Assembly: GCA_023935145.1 (NCBI GenBank)
Contig: CM043705.1
Location: 58,595,584 to 58,659,583 of the forward strand
Direction of reading: 5' to 3'
Length of the DNA stretch: 64,000 nucleotides
DNA from: Bretschneidera sinensis
Taxonomy: Eukaryota > Streptophyta > Magnoliopsida > Brassicales > Akaniaceae
The position numbers and the translations under genes are program-made. This document shows positions 33,893 to 46,246 of the stretch, in pieces. Each line of letters opens with the position of its first letter. Position 1 is the stretch's first letter. The notes under the pieces are model-generated. The model saw nothing but the letters and a program-made list of their open reading frames with translations. It had not been told where the DNA came from and did no database searches.

Positions 33893-34061
33893 TAGTTTGG
33901 ATATTAGCCTCATTATTAAATTAAAGAACTTGTTTGGCTCCTTTATGCACTGATTTAATTGAGTTCCTCAGAGTCTCTCTATTTATCACTCGAGTCTTAA
34001 TTTTCTTTTGTGCTTTTAGTTTCATGAATTTCCATTAACATTATTTTCTGGTATATATACA

Positions 34062-36744
34062 GTGGCACCTTTCACTCAGAAGACACCTCTAGCATTTTGT
34101 TCTAATTACAATGGTAGTGTGTGTTGTGACTCAGCCAAAGATTTCCAGTTGCACAAGCTGTTTCAAGAGATGAACATCTCTGATCCTACATGTACTTCTC
34201 TTGTAAAATCAATTCTCTGCTTATGATTTTTCATGCATCCAGTTTTCCATAGATTGCTTATGCACTTGATATCATTGTTGCCTAATCAGTTTTGCCTTTT
34301 TGCATTTGAAATTTTGATATGCCATCTTAATACATATAGTACTTTAATGTGTTGAGACTGCTGGCCCTCAATATGTTATAAATTTTTACTTTTACTTAAT
34401 ATACTCGATGAACAAAATTCTACCTTATATGAATCTATAGACTCCTACAATTTGCAGAGATGTGATCAATTCTCAGCAGAGCTATTCAAGGTTGAATTCA
34501 GGCCACGAACAATTCCTGTTCTCTACCCATCAGCAAAGCTGTTGCTGTCAAACAAGGAAGCAAGTGGCTTCTGTTCAACAGTCTGGAATGCATGCTAGAA
34601 TGTGTCAATATTGAATTCCCCCTTTGCAGCATAATCAGAAGGTAAAGACGAGGCAGTGTTTAGATCCAATTCTTCCAAGCTTTCCGAACTAATCAAGAAG
34701 TGCTTTCTGCAAAGCATTTTCTGATACTTCTGATGATGAATCAATATGTTTTGATGTTGAACCAGTTTCTCTTACCACCACTGCAACTCAACTTCCTCCC
34801 AAGGGCTTCTGCCTTTAGAAAATTGGAAATGGAGCTTACCTGAACATGGTTGCCCATCCTGATGGGTCTAATCGTGCCTTCTTCGCTAACCAACCAGAAA
34901 ATTTGGTTGGCAAGTGCTCCTGAACAAGATAAATGTGGTACTTTAGGCCTTGATGAGTTGAATTCCTTTTTAGATTTGACAAATGAAGTTCATTCTGGTA
35001 ATTTGCTTCGTTCATCCATGATAAGGTTAAGACCCCAGGTTGTACTGGAAGGTGTTCATGTAATTCAGATGTGAACTGTGATCCCTCAATGTTAGATTCT
35101 GATAATGCAGATCAACCAAGCAGGGACCATAGTCATTGTGGAGTTCACTGCCAATGGGACTGCTTCAGAGCCTTCCTTGGTAAAGATCTACAGTCTTTTC
35201 AGATTCTTCCAGGCGACTTTCTAGTAAGGAATTTTAACCAAAAGTACTTGATCATCCATATCCAGGCAAAAGGTGTCAAACAATTTGAAATTAGAAGGAT
35301 TTTTACGCTAGGCCTTCCCATTGCATTCAATCAACGGGGACAGTTTTTATTTGGACATGCAGATGGGTATTTATATGTGACGATGGGTGATGGTGGAATG
35401 GATGGTGATCCCTATAATTTTTCCCAAAACAAGAAGTCCTTGGTTGGAAAAATATTGCGAATTGATGTTGATAACATACCTAGTGAGTATCATTGGCACA
35501 AAACTGTTGAGCATTTAGCTTCTTCCTGCTTTTTCATTGATCTTTGAATTGCATATTGCCGTTCAGCTTCGGCATAAATATAACTTCAGTTTAGTGCTCT
35601 TCATCTGGTAGTATAATTTTTTAGTTTATATGTTTGCATCCATGCAGTGATTTATACCCTCGCCTTCCATTGTGTTTTCGATTTAACTTATTGCTCATTT
35701 GTGTTCTGTTTGTCACATACAAGATATGCCTGGCATGTAATATTCAACACACAAATTCAGACATGCAGTAAACCCTTTTATGGAGAAAGATGAATAGCGG
35801 AAACTCTTGGGAGTGCCAGGCACAAAAAATTTATGTGCCACAAGCATTTGCAAACATAGATGGGGGGAGAGAAAACAATAAATTTTCTCTCTCTCTCCCA
35901 CCAATGGGAGCAAATACTTGTGGTGCCGAGACTCCCAAATATTCCTCAATGAATAGAGAAGCTAACCTTGCTTTGATATCTTCATTATATTGATCATGAA
36001 TTTGTCAGCTCACAGGTAAAGCTGAAGTACTTGAACTTGGTCTATGGGGGAACTATTCTGTCACTCCAAATAATCCTTACTCTAAAGACAGAATTGCAGC
36101 CTGAAATATGGGCTGTAGGATTGAAGAATCCTTGGCTTTGCAGCTTTGATTCACAAAGGCCTCTTTACTTTATCTGTGCAGATGCTGGGAACGTTCAGGG
36201 CTTCAGGCTTTTGAACATTGATTAATGTTTCTGCATAACAAAACATTAGTTAATATAAACTATTTGCAGTCAAAAAAATGCTCAGGATCTCCAGAATCTT
36301 ACAGGATCATTATGAAGAAGTGGACTTGATCACTAAGGGTGGGAACTATGGATGGAGTGTTTATGAAGGCCCCTTTCTCTCTAGTTCCTTAACAGTATCG
36401 TGAAGGAGGCACATCTGGCAACTCAACAAATCCAATCTTCCCTGTATTGGTATACAAGCACTCTGATGTAAAAAACAATGTTGGGTCTGCAGCAATTTGT
36501 GGTGGGTACTCTATCGATCAATGGTTGATCCATGCACGCATGGAAGGTGAATAAACAAATACCAAAACGTGATTTGTGTATACAAACTTGTACAGAATTT
36601 GTAATCATCTTGAAACTGCAAATGTTTTCTTCAGTTATTTGTATGCAGATCTGTATGGCAGTGCTATATGGGCAGCAGCAGAAACCCCAACTAGTAGTGA
36701 AAGTGCATGTCATAATAATTCATCCAAATCTACCATGCCCTTAA
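34062..36744 (+). pseudogene. HIPL: HIPL1/2-like (hedgehog-interacting-protein-like) pseudogene
   Basis: Pieces of a plant HIPL protein appear in order on the plus strand. They are the cysteine-rich N-terminal part (NGSVCCDSAKDFQLHKLF, then CDQFSAELFKVEFRPR), and the glucose/sorbosone dehydrogenase-like propeller (NMVAHPDGSNRAFFANQP, RIFTLGLP, GYLYVTMGDGGMDGDPYNFS, VDLITKGGNYGWSVYEGP, SYLYADLYGSAIWAAAETP). Introns are still present (for example about 34205-34457, ending TTTGCAG), so it is a decayed ordinary gene, not a retrocopy. Several frameshifts and stops, including a TAG where the family has Gln after VWNAC, break it. The signal-peptide exon and C-terminal GPI region are not found. Confidence 0.85.
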
Positions 36745-37553
36745 TAATAAATCCTGATAGCTGACTCAGGTGTACATTGATCACCTGAAAATGGATTAAT
36801 TTATGTTAACAACCACTTGATAATGTTACATATAAGTCAAAGTCATCACATGGCCAGTATAAATAAATTCACACAACATTTGTATAACATCCAATAGATG
36901 ATGCTGATAACAGTAACAACAGCATCATCACTTGAAAAACTTGACTTTCTCACTAGTAGGTAGTACTCACTTTTGTATGCTTCAAACTTATGGTGAGAAC
37001 CAACTTAATCCAAGTCAACTAAGCCTTAAAACCCAAACTAGTTGCGGTCAACTATATTAAATTTTCTCCAATTCGATTGTCCAAGGCAACAATAGTTTGT
37101 ATTTATGCATGTACAATTATGCGTCTGTGTGAACCAGTAGTTTGTATTTGTACATGTCCACAGATGCATGTGCACACACATTGATGTGTCTGCTTGTGTT
37201 GATGGTCAAGTTCAATTTAGATATGTGACACATCAACCCAGGCCCAACAAAAGTTGAGGTTAGAGTATTTCAGCCCATGCTTAATTTGTTGTAAAGATTT
37301 ATTTTTCTCACCAGTCCTATATTTGCTTGATGCAATTACAGTAGCCAAAATGATGAAATTTACAAGAAGAAAAAATAAGGGAAAAAAACAGAGATTCAAA
37401 AATACCAAGCAATGAAAACTTATGGATCTCATTACGGGCGGTAGAGGCCAGAAGGAAAACATTACCATGATGCATAGAAGATCTGATCCGAATTTCATAG
37501 GATCCAACCAAGCAAGCCTATGTGAATCAAAAACTGAAAATTCTGTCCACCAG
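36745..37553. other. Intergenic DNA between HIPL pseudogene and PPR gene
   Basis: No gene recognised. It includes the convergent 3' sides of both neighbours. Words such as TTTGTATTTRTACATGT recur near 37080-37180 but form no clear array. Confidence 0.4.
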
Positions 37554-39812
37554 CTATTTTACTTCATTGCCGTCCTTACTCACAAGGCAATTCTCTATTA
37601 CTTCATCACAAAGCTCCAGAATGTTTTCGATTTTCCCTTCTTCAAAGTTTATATCAACAAAATAATTGTATATTTCTCTCTGCGACTAATCCTTCTCTCC
37701 TCATCTCCTCAAATAGTTCTCTTGCCTCCGAAAATTTCTTCCTCTTAAAAAATCCCTTGATGAGAGCATTGTAGGAACTAGCAGAGAGATTAAATCCTTT
37801 CCCAATCATTTCTTTGTGCAGAAACCATGCCTCTTTCGTATTCCTTGCTTTACAATGCCCTTTTATTATTATATTATAAGTGTTGCTATCAGGCATCACT
37901 CCTCGAGAAGACATCCTCTTATTAATAGCGGTTGTTGCATGCATATCATTTCTAATGCAGTACTGCTTCATAAGAGAATTATAGGTGGTTGCATTTGGCA
38001 TTATACCCTTCTCCAACATCCAACTTAGTAGCCTCTCACCATCTTCAAACATTCCAGGCATACAAAACCCATTCATCAGCACGTTGAATGTAACAATAGT
38101 AGGTTGAATCCCTCTACCCAGCATCTCCCGAAAAAGTTCATGAGCCTTAACCATCTCCCCTGCCTTACAGTAAGCATCCATTAGAGTCGTATAAGTAACA
38201 GTGCCAGGATGAAATCCCACCACCTCCATATCTTCCATCAGCTTTACAGCTTGTGCAATATTTCTTGCTTTACATAGACCATTAACAATTGAGTTGTAGG
38301 TGCAGATATTCAGTTGAAGGCCCCTTCTGAACATCTCATGAAGAAGTTCATTGGCCGTATCTACCTCCCCGTGTTTACAGAGGCCATCAGCCAGTGCAGT
38401 GTATGTAACAACATTTGGTGTACACCCCATTTGAACCATTAGTTTGTGAACAGAAAAGGCCTCTTTGATCTCACCTGCCTTGCAATAGCCATCAATAAGT
38501 GCCGTATATGTAACTTCATCTGGTTCTAAACCTCTACTAAGCATTTCATGGAAAAGTTTATCTGCTTCTATCATCTTTCCAGTTTGACAAAACCCACAAA
38601 TCATAGCAGTATATGTTAACACATCCGGAATTATTTTCAGACCATGCATTTCATCAAACAACTTATATGCAGCTGCAACACTCCCTAGCTTACAAAAACC
38701 ATCAATAAGAGTTGTATATACCACTTTATCAGGGACAATTCCCTGGCTCATCATATCCCCAAAGACCTTCTCCGCCTCCACTAGTTTACCAGTTTTGGAA
38801 AGAAAAAGAATTATGCTGTTGTAGGTATATGAATTTGGCTTCAATCCTTTTGTTCGCATTTCTTCTATCAGCTTCAAAAGCTTTTGTAGTTCACCAACAT
38901 GACAATATCCATTGATCATGGTACTGAAACTTATAACATCAGGAATACAACCCCTCAACTCCATTTGCAAGAGTAAATGGTGGGCTTCTTTTATCTTCCC
39001 TAATTGGCAAAGAGAATGAATAATAATGTTGTATGATCTAGTGTTCCAACAAACACCTACTTCAGAAAATTCACTAAAAGCTATTATTGCCATCGCAACT
39101 CCATCGAAATCGAAATCGTTTGATAGTCCATTAAGATATAAGTTACAGGAATCAACAGAGATGACCAACCCATAGTTCAACATTTTGTCAAGAACTTTTC
39201 CGCTTCATTGAGCATTCCAGCTTCAACAAGGACTTGGAAGAAAATATCAAATACACAGGGATCTGAACCCCAGTCCTTGTAAGTGTAAATCAATCGCTCA
39301 AAAAAAGGGGTGAAGGAAAGACTGACATCCAAATTTGGTTTTGCCCAAAAATCATGAATAAGGCGATGACCCCCTTTTAAATCCTTTGAAGCCACGACAA
39401 TTTGAATGACAATGCAACGGGCTTCAAGGGTCAGGTCTCTGCGCATGCATGCCCAGTTAAAGAAATCCAAAATCAATAGATAATCAATCTTAACGTCCAT
39501 GATAACCCATATTAGGTGATCAGATTTGAACTTGGATTCGTAAGGCTTTAGAATTCGTTGAAGGGGCTCAGAGCGTCGTAACTTTATTGCATTGGAGATT
39601 TGATGAACAATTTCAGAGTCTCTGATGGTAGGTTTCTTAGGGTAATAGTCAGGAAAAGGTCTGGTATTGGTTGAGCTTAAGAAGTCGAGATTTTGGCTGA
39701 AAGACCTTCTGAAGAAGGAGAATTGCAAACAAATTCGAGTGGAATCTCGGTGGGAATGATGGTAGAAGAGTTGAAAACAATGTCCCAAGGACAAGATGGC
39801 ACTCCTCTTCAT
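37554..39812 (-). CDS. P-type PPR protein, At1g05670-like, with two single-base frameshifts
   Basis: An intronless minus-strand frame starts MKRSAILSLGH (39812) with an Arg/Ser/Phe-rich, likely mitochondrial presequence. The region 37654-39183 then encodes about 13 consecutive 35-residue P-type pentatricopeptide repeats (for example VTYTALIDGYCKAGEIKEA). PPR proteins bind organellar RNA. Order and text match the family of Arabidopsis At1g05670. Two indels break it. Near 39180 an A run is one base short, so the first 211 codons end at TGA, overlapping the ATG of the next frame. Near 37675 one extra base in GAGAGAG ends the frame at 37654, while family-like sequence continues out of frame to a TAG at 37554-37556. 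Either a recent pseudogene or sequence errors in homopolymers. Confidence 0.8.
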
Positions 39813-40738
39813 ATTTGTGAGTAAAACACATCATAAGAAATCTTGAGAATCGTTGTTTGATGATACAGTGGCTCTCCTCCATGTGGAAGAATTAAAACAA
39901 GGAGACTTCATCACTCCATCACCAGTGAATTACAAACTGCCATACAAAAAAATATCATGTGTTAAAGCAAAATCATTACATTTCCAAAGGTTTTGTATAA
40001 TTTGTTATCATGGAAAATCCTATAGCAAGGGTTGAAAATCTTAAGTCCACTACTCCATGTGCATGAACTGCTATTTATTAAGCACAGAATCAAACAAAGA
40101 GTTCAACAATCAGAATTGATACAGAATTCTGGGGAAAAATGTTTCAAATGCAAAATATTCAGACATTAGACAGCTATGTTAACACTTCAAAGGTATTGAT
40201 AACCTCATAACGATTAGAAAAATATCAAAAAGTAGTGTAATTCAAAAACCAAACCAGAACTAAATCAAAAAGATGATACAGAGCATCAAAGCAACAACTC
40301 CTCAAAACAGAAGCCTCAACTCAATGCACTCACCCCAACAACTAACCGAAATCAGAGTTTCCAAATTTTGTTCCTACAACCTCAATCACCTACTGACTTC
40401 TACAATAAGTTTATAAAAGCATCATCTCCCTTATGTCAGCCATTAATCTATTCGGCTATTTAGGTGGTTCTTCATAAAATATGAAAGAAATTAACGTAGT
40501 TCCTTGCAAGAACTATTTATGCATAAAAATACCCTGCTTTGAACTCCATAAAAACTCCATAATTATTATCAGGTAAGAACTTGCAAGTTCATTGATATCA
40601 ATCTCGTAAAGGAAAATAGGAAACTTGGAGCTGTTTTCATTTAAGTTCTGCAATTTCATGTTCGCCCCTGAACGGACAGTTTCCTTCAAAACTCAACGCT
40701 AAACTCAGTGGAGAAAGAAGATAAAGAGAGAGAAAGAG
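39813..40738 (-). other. Upstream region of the PPR gene, probable 5' leader intron
   Basis: No coding frame is convincing. On the minus strand a strong splice donor (GTAAGT, 40744-40739) follows a purine/pyrimidine-rich leader, and an acceptor-like TTTAATTCTTCCACATGGAG lies near 39880-39900, so this may be an intron in the 5' leader. Splicing is inferred from sequence only. Confidence 0.35.
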
Positions 40739-40744
40739 ACTTAC
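40739..40744 (-). promoter_or_regulatory. Candidate 5' splice donor in PPR leader
   Basis: The minus strand reads TT|GTAAGT, a near-consensus plant donor, after a CT-rich probable transcript leader (40745-40870). Confidence 0.35.
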
Positions 40745-41528
40745 AATAGAGAGGAGCTCCTCTGTGAGCTATCTCTGGTCACTATAGAGGTTACCGCCGC
40801 CGGTCGGTCGACGAGAGTGAGAGAGAAGAGAGAGGACGTTGGGTTCCAAAGAAAACTGGAGAGAGATTTGCCGTTGCGTGAAAGTAAACGCTGAGTTTGG
40901 CATGGATTAAACGGGTTAAACCCCTTAACCCGACGGTAGACCCTGTGTGGCCTGCAATTTCACGGGCTGGATGGGCCCAGGCACGGAAAATTTTCAACTT
41001 GCCGTCAAATACTGGATCATGCTCGTATTTTAACAGCTGCGGGCAGCAGCTCAAAATTTTCTATCCAACATGTAGTACTAATTTGAATTTGGTTTGACGA
41101 TGATACCGACTTTTTTACTCGCTTTTACGAATGAAAGGGTTATAGAGTTATAAAAACATTCGCATATTTAATATTTTTCATTGGTACTCACTTAACCCTA
41201 GGGCCAGATGTTATGGCCCAATACTATTCAACATTCCTGGATAAAAAGGGCTAAGGAATCCAGTAAAGCCCAACAGCTAAATCCAATAATACATCTTACC
41301 ATGCCAAACCCTAAGGATAGATTTCTTAGTTTAAATTTAGATGCATATATTGTTGATAGGAAGCTAACTTTGAATTGGAGTTTCGTCTTCGATCCTATTC
41401 TCTAACATGTCTTTTTATGTTTCCTCTGTAGCAGGTTTCTCTATTTAGTGTTCTTCTTGTTTGGGTAAATAAAATTTTACATTTATCCAAAAAAAAACCT
41501 TGATGTTTTTCTTATAATATATAGTAAC
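40745..41528. other. Probable promoter region of the PPR gene and intergenic DNA
   Basis: The stretch 40745-40980 is less AT-rich than the surroundings and contains GA/CT-rich leader-like sequence. The frame at 40791-41054 (minus) has no known motif. The rest is AT-rich without recognised features. Confidence 0.35.
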
Positions 41529-42500
41529 TAGAGAGGGTAAAATCTGATCTGACTCGATTCGATCCTATCCAAATCCAACTCGAAAAAAAAATTAAAATAA
41601 TATGACTCGAACTCGAGCAAAAAGATTAATTCGTATATAGAACAAGTGTGCAAATGAGTAATTTCTCGTCATTTTTGTAAAACCATTTTTTCTTAGCTAT
41701 ATGTAATATGCTTATACACTTAACAAGTTTTAAGGGTTTCACATAATTACATGATATATATGAACACACAATTACATATATTTGTCAGGTTATCAATTGA
41801 TATCTAGTATAATAAATTAACAATATTAATGTATCTTACATATTCTATAATTTATTGTATACTTTTTATTTTAAAAAAAACGACCATTAGATTTAATATT
41901 ATATTCATATAAATCATGTACATCAGCCTTCGCCATTGTCATATATGTCGAAGAAAAAGTAAATTATCTTTTATTATTTATTAAATTATCAAATTCTTTA
42001 TGTTCATATTATTTTCATATATAATTTTGATTTCCTTTTAATCAAACCATAATTAGTTAAATATATTAAAATAAAAAATATATATTAAGTTATTACTAAC
42101 ATTTTTTTGAGAACTTTTTTTGTCAATCATATTTTTATGAACTTAATTACACTGAAACATAAGAAAAAATAGCATGGTAATCTAAATTTAAAATGGAGAT
42201 AAAATGATTTCCTCGAAAAATAGAAAAATAGAGTAAATTCGATAGATCACATTGAGTCTACTAAAAAAACCCGATATAATCTGAACCCGAAATAACCCGA
42301 TCCGAGACAACCTGACTTAAATGACTCAAGACCGATACGACTCAAACCTAACTCGACCTAACTCGAAATGACCCGAGACCCGATACCAATATGACCTGAA
42401 CCTGGCATGACCCACACCGCGATGTGACTTGTTACCCAAAATAACCCAAACCCGAATGACCCAATCAAAATAATCCAATTCAACTCGATTACCACCTCTA
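41529..42500. mobile_element. Non-autonomous hAT-like DNA transposon
   Basis: The left end reads TAGAGAGGGTAAAATC and the right end, reverse-complemented, TAGAGGTGGTAATCGAG, a terminal inverted repeat in the style of plant hAT elements. Flanks ATAGTAAC (41521-41528) and ATGGTATC (42501-42508) match at 6 of 8 bases, fitting an aged 8-base target duplication. The right subterminal part is packed with CCCGA/CCCGAAAT words, like the subterminal transposase-binding repeats of hAT elements. No transposase frame is present in the 972 bases. Confidence 0.65.
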
Positions 42501-43135
42501 ATGGTATCTTAGATAGTACTATTATTTTTTATTTGATAGAAGTTTGGAGGTAACTCGCTCCCTTCTTTTATCTTTCAATCTTTTTTAAAAAAAAATAAAA
42601 TTATCTTTCAATCTTTGATATAAAAAAGATTCGGACAAAGGTTTTTGTGTAACACCAAGTGATTATCAAGTACTAAACTAATTAATACCCATGACTTGAT
42701 ACTTAGTATGCATTATAGACAAATGATTTTGATTATTAATAACAATATGATTCCATCTTAGATGATAATTCAATATTTAAGGAAAACGAGTCCATAAATC
42801 ACTATGGAGGAAATGGGTAGGAAATCAAACGTCAATTGTCATGAAACACGGTTAAAGAATGTTTCAATCTAGTGTTTTGCAGGATGGTCTAATTTGGTTA
42901 TTAGTTATCTGTTTGCTTGTGTTATGGGCCATGCAACCAAGGAAGCCTTTTTTTTGGAGAATAAGAAGCCTTTGTTTTTTCAAGTGAATGTATGCTAAAA
43001 CCGGCACCACTAGTTGCCCTACCCCAAGAGAACCATGGAATAATGTAATAAAGGAAAAGATTGTCTCCACTATTTAAGTGAAAAGCATGCTTTTAGTTTT
43101 AATTAATGGATTAAAAATACTTTTAGTTAAGCTGC

Positions 43136-43139
<4 letters not shown>
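42501..43139. other. AT-rich intergenic DNA
   Basis: No gene seen. The frame at 42864-43070 (minus) has no recognisable motif. Confidence 0.4.

Positions 43140-43188
<49 letters not shown>
43140..43188. repeat. AT/GT microsatellite
   Basis: About 19 AT dinucleotides run directly into about six GT dinucleotides. Confidence 0.95.
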
Positions 43189-44809
43189 TAATGAGAAATT
43201 TTTGCTTAAACTCGATCTATCAATTAATTTTGAATTATAAGTATTTTTCTATCATCAGATAAAAAAAAAAAGTTACATTTAACGGCGTAGAAAACTTTAT
43301 GACTCAAGTCAAGTCAATAACTTTTTAGATCAAATGAGTATATTTGTGTTTTTTTTAAAGATTTTAAGTTTTTTAAAACAAAAGTATGTCAAAATTATGT
43401 TCAAGAAGCATTTTTTTATTTTAAAAAATTGTGAATGTTACTCATCATTTAGCTGTTTACGCCAAGTTCAAATGCTACGGATTCTGTTAAATGAGGATTT
43501 TTAATTCAATTTTTATACCAACATTGGAAGACAAAATGACTTCTTTTTGTAATAATGTTATGCGGTTACTCAACAGAGAACTCAACCAACAAACAAAAAA
43601 ATGTTTATCCAAAGTAAGAGGGTTAAAATCATATCTAATTATCAGTTAAAGATAGTAAAAAAATATAAATAAATAAACATTATTTATAATTTAAATTTCA
43701 AATGAAATGATTATTAAAATACAAAAATGAGATTGAAAATCTCTATAATAAATAAATTTTTTTTATTATTGAACTCGTTGAACAAACAAGTAACAGTCAT
43801 CATCAGAATCAAGGCACATTTTTACTTCAAAATTCTTTTTCTCTTTTGCTCATTTTAGTGAGCTTTTATTTTGATAAAACCTTTTTTTAAAGAAAATTTA
43901 TTGAGTTTATATGCTACATAATCAAAGTTAGTTTCTTATTTTTTATATATTTTTATTTTTAATATGAGTGATGTTTAATCCTTTATTCTTATATGCCCAA
44001 AATCTAATAAATTGACATGTTTGATATCTTCTAGAAGTGATAATCTTCAATATAAAATCTAATCAGTAGCTGTATTTCCAGCCCCCTTCTCATTCCTTTT
44101 TTTATTCAATTATCAGTTGCCTTTCTTGAAGGCGGTAGTGAATGGGCAATCATGAAAAAGGTTTAGCCACTAAAAATTTTGTATTCAGAATTCTGTGGTT
44201 AACCTCGTTTTCAGGATTGAGGGGCAGCTACGGGGTACCTTGGAATAAGGTACCACACAAAAAAACGAGAAGGGATTTATAGAAGGAAGTTTTGATAATT
44301 TAGATTTAATTCATGCAATGTAAATTTGTAAGCAATTACTTGGCTAATCTTAACTTTTGCATTGGCAGCAACAAAACACATTATTGAATCGTTTTTTTTT
44401 TTTAAAAAAAATCATCAACATGGAGAACTGTCTCTTAAACAGCATCACATCAAGCTGAAATTTTTTTGATTGATTCAGATTTATTGAAAACTTTATTGTT
44501 AATTTTAAAAAAATTTACTAATAATATTAATATAAATGTAAAACTTTAAAATAACATTATCAACAAAATTTTTCAAAATTATCAATAAAAATAAAAATTT
44601 TAAGAGATCTAAGTAAGCATGCTATTCTAATTGGTTTCAGTTTAATCATCCAGCGTTGACCTTTTTAGATCAGATCCTTGGACCGCTGTGAATATTAATC
44701 TCACATGCATGCACAACCCTTGGCCATATTACATGAATTAATGATGCCTTATCAAGCATGAATTTAGTGAGTACGGGTAGACTGAGGGGTGAGGGAGTAG
44801 CAGAAAATG

Positions 44810-44810
<1 letters not shown>
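43189..44810. other. AT-rich intergenic DNA
   Basis: No gene recognised. Around 44460-44610 the sequence carries a phrase with TTATTGATAATTTT and ATTATCAAYAAAA words that recurs near 48290-48370 and 48960-49090, likely a dispersed small repeat. Confidence 0.4.
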
Positions 44811-44869
<59 letters not shown>

Positions 44870-44883
44870 TGGGGGGGGGGGGG
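44811..44883. repeat. CT microsatellite followed by a 13-base G run
   Basis: Roughly 25 CT/TC dinucleotides (44811-44864) pass through TTTCTTTT into 13 consecutive G residues (44871-44883). Open frames across it on both strands are composition artefacts. Confidence 0.95.
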
Positions 44884-45081
44884 AGAGGGGGATGTAATTT
44901 CTTCTTGAGAGCCAAAAACAGTTGGAAAAAAAAGAAAAAAGCTGAATTTGAGCAATGAGGATAGATTATAAGAAATTTAATCTCCTATAAAGTTTAAATT
45001 ATTATGAAAGGCAAATAAAAAGAAAAAATTTTGTTGTGAGAGAATCATGTAGACTAAATACAATATGTACGATGAATTAAC
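44884..45081. other. AT-rich intergenic DNA
   Basis: Nothing recognised. Confidence 0.4.
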
Positions 45082-45501
45082 AATCCGTTTGGAGCAAATA
45101 AATTCTATAGTTTTGATGGAATTCAATTCGAATTTTATTGTTATCATATTTGAAGAAAAAAACTCGAATGTATTTTGAAATGAAATCACCATGAAATTTA
45201 GTTGATTTGTTGTAAATTCTATCAAAATTGATAGAATTTTAAAATGAAATCTACAAAATAAAGAGTAAAAAATTATGTTGACAAAAAAAAAATCTTTTTT
45301 CCTCTCTCCTTCTCTTCCTCTCCCTCCCCCTCCCTTTTTTTTTTCTCTCTTCTCTTTTGGATTTTAGATTTATTTCAAAAAATTTAAACATGAGAATTCG
45401 AATGAATTCTACGATTTAAAATAAGAAAGTTAATATAAAAATTTATTTTAATTCATTTGAAAATAAAATGAATTCAATTTTTATTTTGTTCCAAACGAAT
45501 T
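45082..45501. mobile_element. MITE-like element with inverted ends
   Basis: The left end AATCCGTTTGGAGCAAATAA and the reverse-complemented right end AATTCGTTTGGAACAAAATA match closely, giving inverted ends around 420 bases of AT-rich non-coding DNA. A clear target duplication was not found, so the superfamily is open. The TTTGGAACAAA style is common in plant MITEs. Confidence 0.5.
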
Positions 45502-46139
45502 ATAGGAGCATTTTTTCTTTGAAGGTTTATAGGGTTTATAAGTTATGCAAAAATAACTAATAACACGTTCATTTTCTTTAATTATCTCTCAATTTTTTAT
45601 AAGTAATATTCGATTTTATATCTCTTATGCGATGATAGATTTTACAAATTAAATTAATTGACATCTACTAAAGCAATAAAAGTATAAGGGTGTAATCCTT
45701 TAAACACATGTACTCTGCTCATCTCACATGATATTTGGGTAATTATGGGCCAGCAGATCCTGAGAATAGCTTCAACGAGATCATTACTCTCATGTGAGTT
45801 TTGAACTTTTGACTTACTGAAGTGAAAGATAATTTCTAAAAAAATGGTGAGCTTTTTCTATTTCTCTATTTCTCTCCATCTAGGGAGCCGAACCAAGAGA
45901 TCTTTGTGTCACCAAAAGTGAATTTTGAAACACACAGAGGTTCAACCACATTAGTATGAGTTATGAAAACAGGGCATCTAATAATAGGGAGAAAAAGCAT
46001 AAAAATCAAAAGTAGATGGGGTAAATTTCTTAATTTCTATTTGACAATGAACAATACCTATCATCAAGAGAAAAAAATACAATGAATAAATCTTGCTCAT
46101 TCCACTTTGTTCATTATTTTTATAAAACTAAGTTAATTA
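45502..46139. other. Intergenic DNA upstream of the GUB_WAK gene
   Basis: No gene recognised. AT-rich. Confidence 0.4.
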
Positions 46140-46246
46140 TAACGAAAATTATTCAATATTTTAGATATATTGTTTTTATCTTTATAATTACATAAATATA
46201 AAAAAAATAACAATATTCTAAAAATGTTGAATAATTTTCTTATCAT
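46140..46246. repeat. Short foldback repeat
   Basis: Left arm GAAAATTATTCAATATTTTA and the reverse complement of the right arm GAAAATTATTCAACATTTTT pair for about 35 bases around an AT-rich loop. It is probably a small foldback MITE, about 230 bases upstream of the next gene's TATA box. Confidence 0.55.

Noticed and set aside
40791..41054. 87-codon minus-strand frame upstream of the PPR gene
   Set aside because: It has no recognisable motif and overlaps the likely promoter or leader of the PPR gene.
44670..44958. Frames with SLSLSL or RERERE repeats
   Set aside because: They are translations of the CT microsatellite.
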